64,000 bases of DNA from Geodermatophilus arenarius (GCF_042654585.1 NZ_JBHSGR010000018.1:1-64000), one strand, 5' to 3'; shown: positions 40,134 to 49,771, numbered from the stretch's first letter. Program-made: numbers and translations. The notes: a model not told the origin generated them from the sequence alone.

Positions 40134-42374
40134 TCAGGCCGTGGGCCCCGCCGGCGGCGTGCCGCCGTCGGGCGGAGGTGCGGCCGGGTCGGCAGCCGGC
40201 GCCGGGGCGACGCAGCGGATGACCGCCTCGGCGGCGTAGCTGGTCTCGAACGTCTCCCGCCTGATCTCCGAGCCGCTCTGCAGGTCGCGGAACACCCGGG
40301 TCACGGTGACGTCGAAGCCCTGCACGCCGGACTGCGGGATGCAGTCGCCGTCGTCGACCTTCTCCTGCACCGCCGGCTGCCGGTAGTTCGTCCGCGGGCC
40401 CTCGATCGCCTCGATCTCGTAGCGCCGCGTCCCGTAGAAGGTCACGGTGATCGACCCGCCGGAGGCCCCGGGGGTCCACCGGGTGTCGACGAAGATGCCG
40501 GTGTCGGAGTCGTTGCGCCACTGCAGGTCGATCTGGCCCTCGTACACCGTGGCCTCGCGGCCGGCGGGGTAGCGGCTGATGTAGAAGCTGTGCGGCTTGT
40601 GGTAGACGTCCTCGAGCCCGGCGAAGAAGACCGCGTTGAACATCGTGGTGGCGAACTGGCTGATGCCGCCGCCGACCGCCGTCGACAGCTCGCCGCCGCT
40701 GATCACGTTGGCCGGCACGTAGCCCTGCGCGGTGCCGCGCGGGCCGGTGTGGGTGTTGAGGCTGAACGTCTCGCCGGGGAGCACCAGCGCGCCGTCGACC
40801 TCCTCGGCCACCGTCCGGATGTTGGTGGCGCTGGCGTTGTTCGTCGTCGTGGTCGTGAAGGAGCTGACCTCCTCGACGATGCCGAGCGCCTGCGCCTCCT
40901 CGGTGGTCAGCTCGGCCGGCACCGGGCCCAGCTGCGCGGTGACCGTGCGCGGCGCCGGGTCGTCCAGCACCTCGAGCAGCTGGCCGGACAGGGCCTGCGG
41001 GTCCACGCCGGTGCCGTCGACCGACGGCACGACCCGCACGCCGTCGCCCACGACCTCGAAGCGGGCGTCCTGCGCCGGCTCGCCGAAGGCGGTGAAGTCC
41101 TCGGCCATGGCCGACTGCAGCGCCGCCGGGTCGACGGCGACGGCGAGCTCGCCGCCGTCCTGCGGGGTGAACGTCAGGGACGCCGCGATCGCCTCGACCG
41201 GGACCTCGACCGAGGTGCCCCCGTCCTGGCTGGTCACCGTGACCGGCGCGGCGAGCGCGGGGGTGACGGTCTCGTCGAGGACGCGCTGCGCCTCCTCCGT
41301 GCCCACCCGCACCGGCTCGACGTCGACCGGCAGCTCGATCGGCGTCTCCGGGTCGCCGCCGGAGGCCAGCGCCGCGGTGATCGCCTCGGCGGCGCCCTCG
41401 CGGTCCAGCGTCCGGCCGTCCACCGGCTCGACCAGGGTCGGCGTGGTGCCCTCGATCGCGATGGTCGCGTCGACCGGCACCCGGTCCACCTGGGTGGCGA
41501 TGGTGTCGACCTGGGCGACCAGCGCGGTGTCCTCGCCGGTGATGACCGGGTCGACCTCGCGCTCGCTGAACAGCGACACCAGGCGGGTCCAGGGGTTCAG
41601 CGGCTGGTCGTCGGCGGCGTCGACGGTCGCGTCCACGTCGAGGGTGATGCCGGCGGTGGCGGGGGACAGGGTGGCCTCGACGTCGTCGGCGACGACGACG
41701 TGGTCGGCGGCGACCCGGGGGGCGAGGTCCTGCTCGAGCCGGTCGGCGGCGGCCGCGGGGGACAGGCCGCCGACGTCGATGCCGGCCACCACCGTGTTGC
41801 GGGGGACGTCGTCCCCGGCCACCAGCACGTCGACGCCCCAGGCCAGCCCGAGGACGGCGAGCAGGCCGGCGGGGGCCAGGACGGCGGGCCGGCGCCAGCG
41901 GGGACGGCGGGCGCCCGCGGGCGGCTCGCCGGGACCGCCGCCGTCGCCCCGGCCGCCGCCGGAGCCGGGCGGGGGGACGGGGGGAGCGGCGGGCGGCCGG
42001 GGAGCCGGCGGGTCGGCCGGGACGGCGGCGGCACCGCCGAGGACGACGGTGTCCGAGGCGTCCCCGGCGGGAGCCTCGGCAGCGGCCGGCTCGACCGGCT
42101 GGGTGGTCCGCTGCCCGGTCTCCGGCGCGGCCGGGCCGCCGGTCAGCGCGACGGTGTCGTGGACCGGGTCCGGCCCGGGCGTGTCGCCGGTGTCCGGGGC
42201 GGGCTGCTCCGGTGTGTCGGCGGGGGCGGCGGCCGGCGGAGGGGGTGCGTCGGGCCCGACGGGACCGCGGTCGCGGGGGACCGGGCGGGTGTCGTCGGAC
42301 AGGCCCGCGTGCGCGTCGGCGTCCGCCTCGGGGGCGGTGCCGGTCGACGGGGAGGAGGCAGGGGGCTGCGGCAT
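40134..42374 (-). CDS. VanW-family envelope protein with peptidoglycan-binding-like domains
   Basis: 746 aa from ATG 42374. The first 160 residues are cytoplasmic, Pro/Ala-rich and disordered, with repeated Asp-Thr-Val-x-Leu motifs (HDTVAL, SDTVVL) like those phosphorylated by Ser/Thr kinases. One membrane helix follows (RRPAVLAPAGLLAVLGLAW). Repeated Asp/Val-rich domains (about 190-520; YoaR/PG_binding_4-type) and then the VanW domain (ETFSLNTHTGPRGTAQGY, SAVGGG-type turn, HKPHSFYISRYPAGREATV) follow. Role in the cell wall is likely but undefined. ATG 42374 has GAGGAA upstream; ATG 42491 gives a longer frame without a ribosome site. Confidence 0.88.
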   Translation of the reverse strand: MPQPPASSPSTGTAPEADADAHAGLSDDTRPVPRDRGPVGPDAPPPPAAAPADTPEQPAPDTGDTPGPDPVHDTVALTGGPAAPETGQRTTQPVEPAAAEAPAGDASDTVVLGGAAAVPADPPAPRPPAAPPVPPPGSGGGRGDGGGPGEPPAGARRPRWRRPAVLAPAGLLAVLGLAWGVDVLVAGDDVPRNTVVAGIDVGGLSPAAAADRLEQDLAPRVAADHVVVADDVEATLSPATAGITLDVDATVDAADDQPLNPWTRLVSLFSEREVDPVITGEDTALVAQVDTIATQVDRVPVDATIAIEGTTPTLVEPVDGRTLDREGAAEAITAALASGGDPETPIELPVDVEPVRVGTEEAQRVLDETVTPALAAPVTVTSQDGGTSVEVPVEAIAASLTFTPQDGGELAVAVDPAALQSAMAEDFTAFGEPAQDARFEVVGDGVRVVPSVDGTGVDPQALSGQLLEVLDDPAPRTVTAQLGPVPAELTTEEAQALGIVEEVSSFTTTTTNNASATNIRTVAEEVDGALVLPGETFSLNTHTGPRGTAQGYVPANVISGGELSTAVGGGISQFATTMFNAVFFAGLEDVYHKPHSFYISRYPAGREATVYEGQIDLQWRNDSDTGIFVDTRWTPGASGGSITVTFYGTRRYEIEAIEGPRTNYRQPAVQEKVDDGDCIPQSGVQGFDVTVTRVFRDLQSGSEIRRETFETSYAAEAVIRCVAPAPAADPAAPPPDGGTPPAGPTA

Positions 42375-42517
42375 CGGGGGTTCCTCGGGTCGCCGTCGAC
42401 CGGGGGACCCCGGGAACGACGGAGCCGCCGGGTCCCCGTCCGCGTCAGGCGGATCGGGGACGCCGGCGGCGGCGTCGGGTGAGGGCATCATCGCGGTGAG
42501 CGACGATAGCGCCTCTC

Positions 42518-42742
42518 TCAGTGTGCGAGGCGCTGCTCGCCGTCGGTCTCGATGATGTCGACGGCGATGTCGCGGAGCTTGGACTCGTACTCGCGGGCGT
42601 GGTGCCCGCAGAACACGAGGTCGCTGCCGCTGGCGAGCACGACACGCACCTTGGCCAGTGCGCCGCACCGGTCGCAGTGGAAGGGCACGACCAGGTCGTC
42701 GGCGGCGGGGGTCGTCGTCAGCGTCTGGGTCATCTGGGTCAT
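42518..42742 (-). CDS. DUF7455-type small zinc-ribbon protein (Rv2708c-like)
   Basis: 74 aa. VVPFHCDRCGALAKVRVVLASGSDLVFCGHHAREYE gives a Cys-x2-Cys...Cys-x-His-His zinc site. Such proteins are conserved next to sigB/sigA in actinobacteria (Rv2708c in M. tuberculosis); function unknown. ATG 42742 follows a purine-rich stretch; an in-frame GTG precedes it by one codon. It lies 26 bases upstream of the long VanW frame. Confidence 0.86.
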   Translation of the reverse strand: MTQMTQTLTTTPAADDLVVPFHCDRCGALAKVRVVLASGSDLVFCGHHAREYESKLRDIAVDIIETDGEQRLAH

Positions 42743-43094
42743 CACTCGCTCTCTACCGCACGGACCCGCTGCTGCGGATCGGCCTCCTGCACAGCGCCAG
42801 GATGGATCCTCCTGTTCCCGTGCCTCGTGTCACTGCGGGCGACTCGCCGGGTTCCGGTGAGCCGGTGACCGCTGGGACCGGTGGGGACGGTGGTCAGCAG
42901 GGACCTCTGGGTGGTGCCGGTCTGTTGGTGGTGCTGGGTCGTTCCGGGCGCCGGGCTGGTTTCCGGCTGTGGGTCCGCTGCTGTCTCGACGTCGCCCACG
43001 CTACGCCGTCTACCCGGCCGGTGCCGCCGTACACCGCGCCGTCCGCCCGGCAGGGTGAGATCGTGACCATCCCGCAACGCGGCCGGCACACGCC
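42743..43094. other. Gene-poor 352-base stretch
   Basis: No gene is supported on either strand. The region is slightly less GC-rich, with TG-rich runs, and holds the promoter region of the DUF7455 gene. The terminators of sigA lie on its right side. Confidence 0.5.
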
Positions 43095-43127
43095 GACGGC
43101 CGGCACCCGTGCTGGGTGCCGGCCGTC
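43095..43127 (-). terminator. Hairpin terminator downstream of sigA
   Basis: Perfect 14-bp stem GACGGCCGGCACCC with a 5-base loop. It lies beyond the class-2 repeat, the same order as after sigB and ideR. Confidence 0.8.
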
Positions 43128-43144
43128 AGGTGACGTCCTGGAAC

Positions 43145-43199
43145 GGCCCTCCTGCAGGGGCCCGCCGCGAGCCTGCGAGCGGTGGGGGCAGGAGGGTCC
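43145..43199 (-). repeat. Class-2 palindromic element at the 3' end of sigA
   Basis: 11-bp outer stem GGCCCTCCTGC against GCAGGAGGGTC (one G-T pair), and inner hairpin CCGCCGC/GCG-A-GCGG with loop GAGCCT. It ends 5 bases from the stop codon. Confidence 0.8.
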
Positions 43200-43203
43200 T
43201 TCC

Positions 43204-44577
<1,374 letters not shown>

Positions 44578-44748
44578 TCAGGATCCTTCCCGTGCTGGGT
44601 GCGTTCCCCGGGGGCGGTGTGACTCCCGGGCAGCGGCCCCGGCCGTCGGCCGCGGAGCGGGGAGGGCCCCAGAGTCCGGAACGGTGTTTCGCCGCTGCTC
44701 GGACGGGGGATGACTCCCGGCTGGGTGGTGACGGGCTGGGGCTCTTCC

Positions 44749-44776
44749 ATTGTAGCGACGGGAGCCGGTGTGACCA
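44749..44776 (-). promoter_or_regulatory. sigA promoter
   Basis: Minus strand -35-like TGGTCA (44771-44776), 16-base spacer, -10 TACAAT (44749-44754), one base from the TATAAT consensus. The 248-base gap between sigA and ppgK holds this and no gene. Confidence 0.6.
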
Positions 44777-44825
44777 CCGCCTCGAACGGCGCGGGATCGC
44801 CCGGAAGGGCGGGACCGTGCCCCGG

Positions 44826-45569
44826 TCAGGGCTCCAGCCGCTCCGCGGCGGCCAGCGCGGCCCCGACGATGCCGGCGTCGTTCTGGAGCTGGGCGGGCAC
44901 CACCGGCGTCCGCGTGCTCAGCAGCGGCACCCACTTGTGGGCCTTCTTGCTCACCCCGCCGCCGACGATGATCAGGTCGGGCCACAGCCCCGCCTCGAGG
45001 ACGTCGAGGTAGCGGTCGACGCGCTTGGCCCAGTGCGGGTAGCTGAGGTCCTCGCGCTCCCGGGCGGCCGCCGACGCGCGCTTCTCGCCGTCCTCGCCGT
45101 CGACCTGGATGTGCCCGAACTCGGTGTTGGGCACCAGCCGCCCGTCGACGAACAGCGCGCTGCCGATGCCGGTGCCGAAGGTGAGCATGAGGACGACGCC
45201 GTCCTGGTCCCGGCCGGCGCCGTAGCGCATCTCGGCCAGCCCGGCGGCGTCGGCGTCGTTGAGGGTCTCGACGGTCCCGGGCACCAGCGCGCTGAGCCCG
45301 GCGTCGACGTCGGTGCCGATCCAGGCCTTGTCCATGTTGGCGGCGGTGTGCGCGACCCCGCGCTTCATCACCCCGGGGTAGGTGACGCCGATGCGGCCGG
45401 TCCAGCCGAAGGACGACACGATGCCGGCGACGACCTCGTAGACCGCCTCCGGCGTGGACGGCTGAGGCGTCTCCACCCGCACCCGCTCGCCCACGAGCGC
45501 ACCGGCCTCGAGGTCGACCAGGCACCCCTTGATGCCGCTGCCGCCGATGTCCACGCCGAACCCCTGCAC
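44826..45569 (-). CDS. ppgK: Polyphosphate glucokinase
   Basis: 247 aa. ROK-fold enzyme that phosphorylates glucose with polyphosphate (or ATP). Visible are VQGFGVDIGGSGIKGCLVDL (phosphate loop), VGVTYPGVMKRG, LNDADAAGLAEMRYGAGR, MLTFGTGIGSALFVDG and EFGHIQVDGEDGEKRASA (catalytic and polyP region). The frame is open upstream, but the GTG at 45569 lies 7 bases after a TAGGGT element and gives the usual N-terminus. It is divergent from suhB, with both starts leaderless in a 60-base gap. Confidence 0.94.
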   Translation of the reverse strand: MQGFGVDIGGSGIKGCLVDLEAGALVGERVRVETPQPSTPEAVYEVVAGIVSSFGWTGRIGVTYPGVMKRGVAHTAANMDKAWIGTDVDAGLSALVPGTVETLNDADAAGLAEMRYGAGRDQDGVVLMLTFGTGIGSALFVDGRLVPNTEFGHIQVDGEDGEKRASAAAREREDLSYPHWAKRVDRYLDVLEAGLWPDLIIVGGGVSKKAHKWVPLLSTRTPVVPAQLQNDAGIVGAALAAAERLEP

Positions 45570-45576
45570 GCCGGTC

Positions 45577-45582
45577 ACCCTA
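45577..45582 (-). promoter_or_regulatory. -10 element, leaderless start of ppgK
   Basis: Minus-strand TAGGGT, 7 bases before the GTG at 45569; it resolves the start among several in-frame codons. Confidence 0.6.
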
Positions 45583-45616
45583 GTGACCGGGACCGCACCC
45601 CGGGCGGCGGCTCGGG

Positions 45617-45622
45617 CAGGAT
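45617..45622 (+). promoter_or_regulatory. -10 element, leaderless start of suhB
   Basis: CAGGAT, then 7 bases, then GTG 45630. Confidence 0.5.
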
Positions 45623-45629
45623 CGCCCGG

Positions 45630-46451
45630 GTGAGTGCCCCGCCACCCCCCGCCGAGCTGCTCGGCCTCGCCGTCGCGACCGCCCGCGAGGCGGCCGACCT
45701 CGTCGCCCGCGAGCGCGGGTCGGCCGCGGCCGCCGTCGACGTCAAGAGCAGCCCCACCGACGTCGTCACCGCCGTCGACACCGCCTCCGAGCGGCTGATC
45801 ACCGGCCGGCTGCTCGCCGCCCGGCCCGACGACGGCCTGCTCGGCGAGGAGGGCGCCTCCCGCGCGGGCACCAGCGGCGTGCGGTGGGTCGTCGACCCGA
45901 TCGACGGCACCGTCAACTTCCTCTACGGGCTGCGCGGGTACGCCGTGTCCATCGCCGCCCAGGTCGACGGCGTCACGGTGGCCGGCGCGGTGCTCGACGT
46001 CCCCACCGGAGAGCTGTTCACCGCCACCGCGGGCGGCGGGGCGTTCCTCTCCACCCCGGCGCGGCCGGAGCCGGTGCGGCTGGCGGGCAACCGGCCGGCG
46101 TCCCTCGGGCAGACGCTGGTGGCCACCGGGTTCGGGTACCGCGTGGAGCAGCGGCGGGCCCAGGGCGCCGTCGTCGCCCAGCTGCTCCCCGAGGTCCGCG
46201 ACATCCGCCGGCAGGGCTGCGCGTCGCTGGACCTGTGCTCGGTGGCCGCCGGCCGGGTGGACGCCTACTACGAGCTGGACCTCAAGCCCTGGGACCACGC
46301 CGCCGGCGCGCTGGTCGCCGCCGAGGCCGGGCTGGTGGTCACCGGCCTGCCCGGCCGGCCGTTCGCCGAGCCGATGGCGGTCGCCGTCCCCGAGACGGTG
46401 GCCGGGCCGCTGCTCGCGCTGCTCGACCGGCTCCACCCGGAGGTGGTCTGA
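45630..46451 (+). CDS. suhB: Inositol monophosphatase family protein
   Basis: 273 aa. Mg-dependent phosphatase. Metal and catalytic motifs are GLLGEEGAS (Glu), WVVDPIDGTVNFLYG (the DPIDGT signature) and LKPWDHAAGALVAAEAG at the C-terminus. Typical length. Substrates in actinobacteria include inositol 1-phosphate and histidinol phosphate; not decided here. It follows a CAGGAT element by 7 bases. Its position beside ppgK equals Rv2701c. Confidence 0.93.
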   Translation: MSAPPPPAELLGLAVATAREAADLVARERGSAAAAVDVKSSPTDVVTAVDTASERLITGRLLAARPDDGLLGEEGASRAGTSGVRWVVDPIDGTVNFLYGLRGYAVSIAAQVDGVTVAGAVLDVPTGELFTATAGGGAFLSTPARPEPVRLAGNRPASLGQTLVATGFGYRVEQRRAQGAVVAQLLPEVRDIRRQGCASLDLCSVAAGRVDAYYELDLKPWDHAAGALVAAEAGLVVTGLPGRPFAEPMAVAVPETVAGPLLALLDRLHPEVV

Positions 46452-46458
46452 CGGGTCG

Positions 46459-46995
46459 TCAGCAGGCGGCCTCGGCGCTGGCGATCGGGGTGAGGGTGGC
46501 CGCGACCTGGTCGGCCGGGGCCAGCCCGGTGAACTCCGGGCCGATCACCAGGTCGACGCGGGCGTCGGCGCGGGTGTCCTGGTAGGCGCCGGCGTCCGGG
46601 AGGAACAGCGACAGGTACCGGGCGGCGTCGGTGCCGCGCGCGCCGTGCCGGATCTCGCCCGAGCCGGTCACCTCGCGGTCGGTCGGGTCGTTGGCGACCT
46701 CCTCGACGACGAAGCCGCGCGCGGTCAGCTCACCGGCGACCTCCTGCGCCTTGCCCGCGAGGTCCGAGGCGTTGTAGACGCGCACCGTGACCGTGCTGGG
46801 GTCCAGCGACGGCGGCGCCGCCTCGGCGGTCTCGCACGCCGCGGCCTGCGCCGCGTCGCGGGCGCCCTCGTCGGAGAAGACCTTCCACCACACGGCGAGC
46901 GCGCCCAGGGCCAGCACGAGCAGGAAGACCAGCGGCGGCAGGTAGCGACGGTCCTTGCGGGGACGCACCGGCGGGGTGGCGGTGCTGGTGCTCAC
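46459..46995 (-). CDS. cei: Membrane-anchored LytR-C-terminal domain protein (Cei-like)
   Basis: 178 aa. One N-terminal helix (about 22-42; PPLVFLLVLALGALAVWW) anchors an extracytoplasmic LytR_C domain: VTVRVYNASDLAGKAQEVAGELTARGF, then RHGARGTDAARYLSLFLPDA and a final VDLVIGPEFTGL. Cys residues near the membrane (about 54) and at the C-terminus (last residue) may pair. Place and architecture match Rv2700, the cell-envelope-integrity protein Cei of M. tuberculosis. The GTG lies behind GAGGAGG. A 21-bp tandem duplication lies in its upstream region. Confidence 0.85.
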   Translation of the reverse strand: MSTSTATPPVRPRKDRRYLPPLVFLLVLALGALAVWWKVFSDEGARDAAQAAACETAEAAPPSLDPSTVTVRVYNASDLAGKAQEVAGELTARGFVVEEVANDPTDREVTGSGEIRHGARGTDAARYLSLFLPDAGAYQDTRADARVDLVIGPEFTGLAPADQVAATLTPIASAEAAC

Positions 46996-47040
46996 GGTCG
47001 TCCTCCTCGGCGGCGACCCGGAGGGGTCCGGCGGGCCGCG

Positions 47041-47082
47041 CCAGGTCGGGTCGCGCGGAGTCCAGGTCGGGTCGCGCGGAGT
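47041..47082. repeat. 21-bp perfect tandem duplication upstream of the cei-like gene
   Basis: Two head-to-tail copies beginning CCAGGTCGGG and ending GGAGT. On the minus strand a -10-like TAGACT (47080-47085) overlaps the junction, so the repeat forms most of the transcribed leader. Confidence 0.6.
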
Positions 47083-47101
47083 CTAGGCACGCCGCCGGCG
47101 C

Positions 47102-48145
47102 TCAGAGGGCACCGTCCTCCAGCGCGGCGCGTCCCAGCTCGACGCACGGGTCGATGCGGTCGGCGTAGCCGGAGGTGTCCTTGCCGGCCATCGCGCCGGC
47201 GGCCGAGCGGGCCACGATGCCGGCGACGATCGCGGCGAACTTGAAGAAGGCGAACCCGACGTACCAGTCGAGGTCGGAGAGGTCCACGCCGCTGCGCTCC
47301 GCGTACCGCTCGGCGATCTCCCGGCGGGTGGGGAAGCCGGGCAGCGTCGTCACCGGGCTGAGCACCGGGCGGGTCTCCCCGGCCTCGGGCCAGTAGACGA
47401 ACAGCATCCCGATGTCGGTGAGCGGGTCGCCGAGGGTCGACATCTCCCAGTCGAGGACGGCGCGGACGGCGCCGGGGCGCTCGGGGTCGAGCAGGCAGTT
47501 GTCCAGCCGGTAGTCGCCGTGCACGATCCCGGTCCGCTGGGTGGCCGGCACGGTCTCGGCCAGCCGCTCGGCGAGGGCGTCCATGTGCGGGCGGTCGCGG
47601 TCGCGCGTGGCGTCCCACTGCTTGGTCCACCGGCGCACCTGCCGGGCGAGGAAGCCCTCGGGCCGGCCGAAGTCGCCCAGGCCCACGGCCTCGGCGTCGA
47701 CGGCGTGCAGGTCGGCCAGGACGTCGATCAGCCCGTCGCCGATCCGCCGCCGCAGCTCCGGGGTGTCGGCGTAGCCGGCCGGGATCTCGTTCACCACGTG
47801 CAGGCCGACGACCCGCTCCATGACGTAGAACGGCGCGCCCAGCACCCCGGTGTCGGTGCACAGGTGCAGCGTCCGCGGCACCGGGACCGACGTCGGCCCG
47901 AGCGCGGAGACGACCTTGTGCTCGCGGACCATGTCGTGGGCGGTGGCGAGGACCGCGCCCGTCGGGGGCCGCCGCAGGATCACCGCGTCGTCGGCCGTGC
48001 CCCCGGCCGGGGTGACGACGTAGGTGAGGTTGGACATGCCCGCCGCGATCAGCTCGACGCCCACCTCCCGCCAGCGCTCGTCGTTGAGCACGGAGGCGAG
48101 ATACGGACCGACGACGGCGGGGTCAGCTCCCACGGGACTCGACAC
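47102..48145 (-). CDS. Phosphotransferase-family protein (APH/ACAD10-like kinase)
   Basis: 347 aa. Aminoglycoside-phosphotransferase fold of the acyl-CoA-associated subfamily. Visible are the Gly-rich GMSNLTYVVTPAGG, catalytic HGDYRLDNCLLD (His-x-Asp...Asn) and metal-binding DWEMSTLGDPLTDIGML. Relatives (for example the N-terminal part of ACAD10) are thought to phosphorylate small hydroxy-acids. The frame is open upstream, but the GTG at 48145 follows TACCCT by 7 bases. A second GTG (48169) with GGGAGGCGGA is also possible. Not present in the M. tuberculosis order. Confidence 0.87.
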   Translation of the reverse strand: MSSPVGADPAVVGPYLASVLNDERWREVGVELIAAGMSNLTYVVTPAGGTADDAVILRRPPTGAVLATAHDMVREHKVVSALGPTSVPVPRTLHLCTDTGVLGAPFYVMERVVGLHVVNEIPAGYADTPELRRRIGDGLIDVLADLHAVDAEAVGLGDFGRPEGFLARQVRRWTKQWDATRDRDRPHMDALAERLAETVPATQRTGIVHGDYRLDNCLLDPERPGAVRAVLDWEMSTLGDPLTDIGMLFVYWPEAGETRPVLSPVTTLPGFPTRREIAERYAERSGVDLSDLDWYVGFAFFKFAAIVAGIVARSAAGAMAGKDTSGYADRIDPCVELGRAALEDGAL

Positions 48146-48152
48146 GGGCGGC

Positions 48153-48158
48153 AGGGTA
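48153..48158 (-). promoter_or_regulatory. -10 element, leaderless start of the phosphotransferase gene
   Basis: Minus-strand TACCCT, then 7 bases, then GTG 48145. The 283 bases to DUF4193 contain no other gene. Confidence 0.5.
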
Positions 48159-48452
48159 ACCTCCGGCACTCCGCCTCCCGACCGCCCGCCCGGGCCGGTC
48201 CCGGCGCCCCGGACGGGCCGTCGTCCGTCCTCGTGTGTCCCGCGCGGACAGGCGGGCACAAACCGGGGCCGCACGGCGTTGGGGGGCTGCCGGTCCCGTA
48301 CCGAGCCGACCCCGTGGTCGGCCGGGAGCAGGTCCGGTCCGTGACCAGCGGCCGCCCCCGGGCGGCCGGCCAGGCCGACGGCGGACCCCGCCGCCGTCGG
48401 ACGAGGCGGACGCCCCGCGTCCGCGAACTACCCCGGAGGAGGGGCACACCCC

Positions 48453-48755
48453 ATGGCCACCGACTACGACGCCCCGCGCCGCAACGAGGCCGACGAGCTC
48501 GGCGAGGACTCCCTCGAGGAGCTCAAGGCCCGTCGGGCGGAGGCCCAGTCGGCCTCGGTCGACGTCGACGAGACCGACTTCAACGAGAGCCTCGAGCTGC
48601 CCGGCGCGGACCTGTCCAACGAGGAGCTGACCGTCCGCGTGCTGCCGAAGCAGGAGGACGAGTTCACCTGCTCGCGCTGCTTCCTCGTGCAGCACCGCAG
48701 CCGGCTCGCCGCCACCCGCGGCGACCAGATGTACTGCCGCGACTGCGCCGCATGA
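48453..48755 (+). CDS. DUF4193 zinc-ribbon protein
   Basis: 100 aa. Acidic N-terminus (ADELGEDSLEELKARRAE) and a C-terminal zinc ribbon: DEFTCSRCFLVQHRSRLA...YCRDCAA. Position equals Rv2699c. Highly conserved in actinobacteria with unknown function; the acidic tail plus a C4 ribbon suggests interaction with nucleic acid or RNA polymerase, as inference. The ATG follows an AG-rich stretch (GGAGGAGGGG), slightly distant. Confidence 0.9.
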   Translation: MATDYDAPRRNEADELGEDSLEELKARRAEAQSASVDVDETDFNESLELPGADLSNEELTVRVLPKQEDEFTCSRCFLVQHRSRLAATRGDQMYCRDCAA

Positions 48756-48794
48756 GCCGCACCACCGCTTGACCGGACACGGGGGGAGCAGCCG

Positions 48795-49721
48795 ATGACC
48801 GACCCGAGGGAGCGCATCGGCGCGCCCCGCGACGTCCCGCCGCCCCGGCCCGTGCAGGACGCGCCCCGGCCGGGGCCGGACCGGTCAGGGGACGGTCCGG
48901 CCTGGCTGTCCGAGGACACCGGCCTGGGGCGGGCGGCCCGCACGGTCGCCGACGCCGTGACCCGGCTGCTCGGCGGGGGCGCCGACGAGGCGCCCGCCCC
49001 CGGGCAGCCGGACACCCGGCGGTCGGCCGCCGGTGTCCTCCGCGACGTCATCACCGCCCTGGGCGCCGCCGCGGCCGGCGCCGCCCGCCGTCCCGAGCCG
49101 CCGGAGGGGAGCGGACCCGACGACGAGGAGTCGGCCCGCGGCCCGGTCGGCGTGCTCGGCGAGCTGCTCACCGCCGCCGCACCCCGGCTGCCCGTCCGCG
49201 ACGCCGCCCGGCTGCGTGCCGCCTACCCCGGGAAGTCGGACGAGGAGATCGCCGACGCCCTCGTCACCCGCTCGGCGCGGCTCACCGCCGCGGTCGGCGC
49301 GGCCACCGGCGGGCTCTCCGCGGCCCACTGGTTCGTGCCCGGGTCGCTGGTGGCGCTGCCGCTCGAGCTCGGCGCCGAGACGCTGCTCACCGCCGGCATC
49401 GAGGTCGTCCTCCTCGGCGAGCTGCACGAGCTCGCGGGCCGGCCGGCCGGCGGCACACCGGCCGAGCGCGCCGCCGCCTACCTCTCCAGCTGGACCCAGC
49501 AGCGCGCCGTCGAGACCGGCGCGCGGGAGGGGCTGGGCGTCGTCCTCGGCACCGCCGGGTTCCGCGCCCTGCGCCGCCGGCTGTCCCGCCGGATGGCCCG
49601 CGGCCTCGGCTCGGCCGCGCCGCTGTTCGTCGGCGCGGCGCTCGGCGGCCGGGGCAACCTCAAGGCCACCGAGACCCTCGCCCGCCGGGTCCGCGCCGAC
49701 CTGCGCCGCGGCCCGGCCTGA
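48795..49721 (+). CDS. Uncharacterised Rv2698-position protein with hydrophobic core
   Basis: 308 aa. No named family recognised. The first 110 residues are Pro/Gly-rich and probably disordered. The rest has a helix-rich, partly hydrophobic domain: AARLRAAYPGKSDEEIADALVTRSARLTAAVGA, HWFVPGSLVALPLELGAETLLTAGIEVVLLGEL and a C-terminal ARGLGSAAPLFVGAALGGRGN. The last could be a membrane hairpin. Position and length fit Rv2698, an alanine-rich protein next to dut. Begins with ATG behind GGGGGGAG. Confidence 0.75.
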   Translation: MTDPRERIGAPRDVPPPRPVQDAPRPGPDRSGDGPAWLSEDTGLGRAARTVADAVTRLLGGGADEAPAPGQPDTRRSAAGVLRDVITALGAAAAGAARRPEPPEGSGPDDEESARGPVGVLGELLTAAAPRLPVRDAARLRAAYPGKSDEEIADALVTRSARLTAAVGAATGGLSAAHWFVPGSLVALPLELGAETLLTAGIEVVLLGELHELAGRPAGGTPAERAAAYLSSWTQQRAVETGAREGLGVVLGTAGFRALRRRLSRRMARGLGSAAPLFVGAALGGRGNLKATETLARRVRADLRRGPA

Positions 49722-49758
49722 GGTCCCGGCCGGTCCGCCGACCCCGCCCCGGCGCGGT

Positions 49759-49764
49759 TAGGGT
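49759..49764 (+). promoter_or_regulatory. -10 element, leaderless start of dut
   Basis: TAGGGT, then 7 bases, then GTG 49772. Confidence 0.6.
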
Positions 49765-49771
49765 CGCCGTC

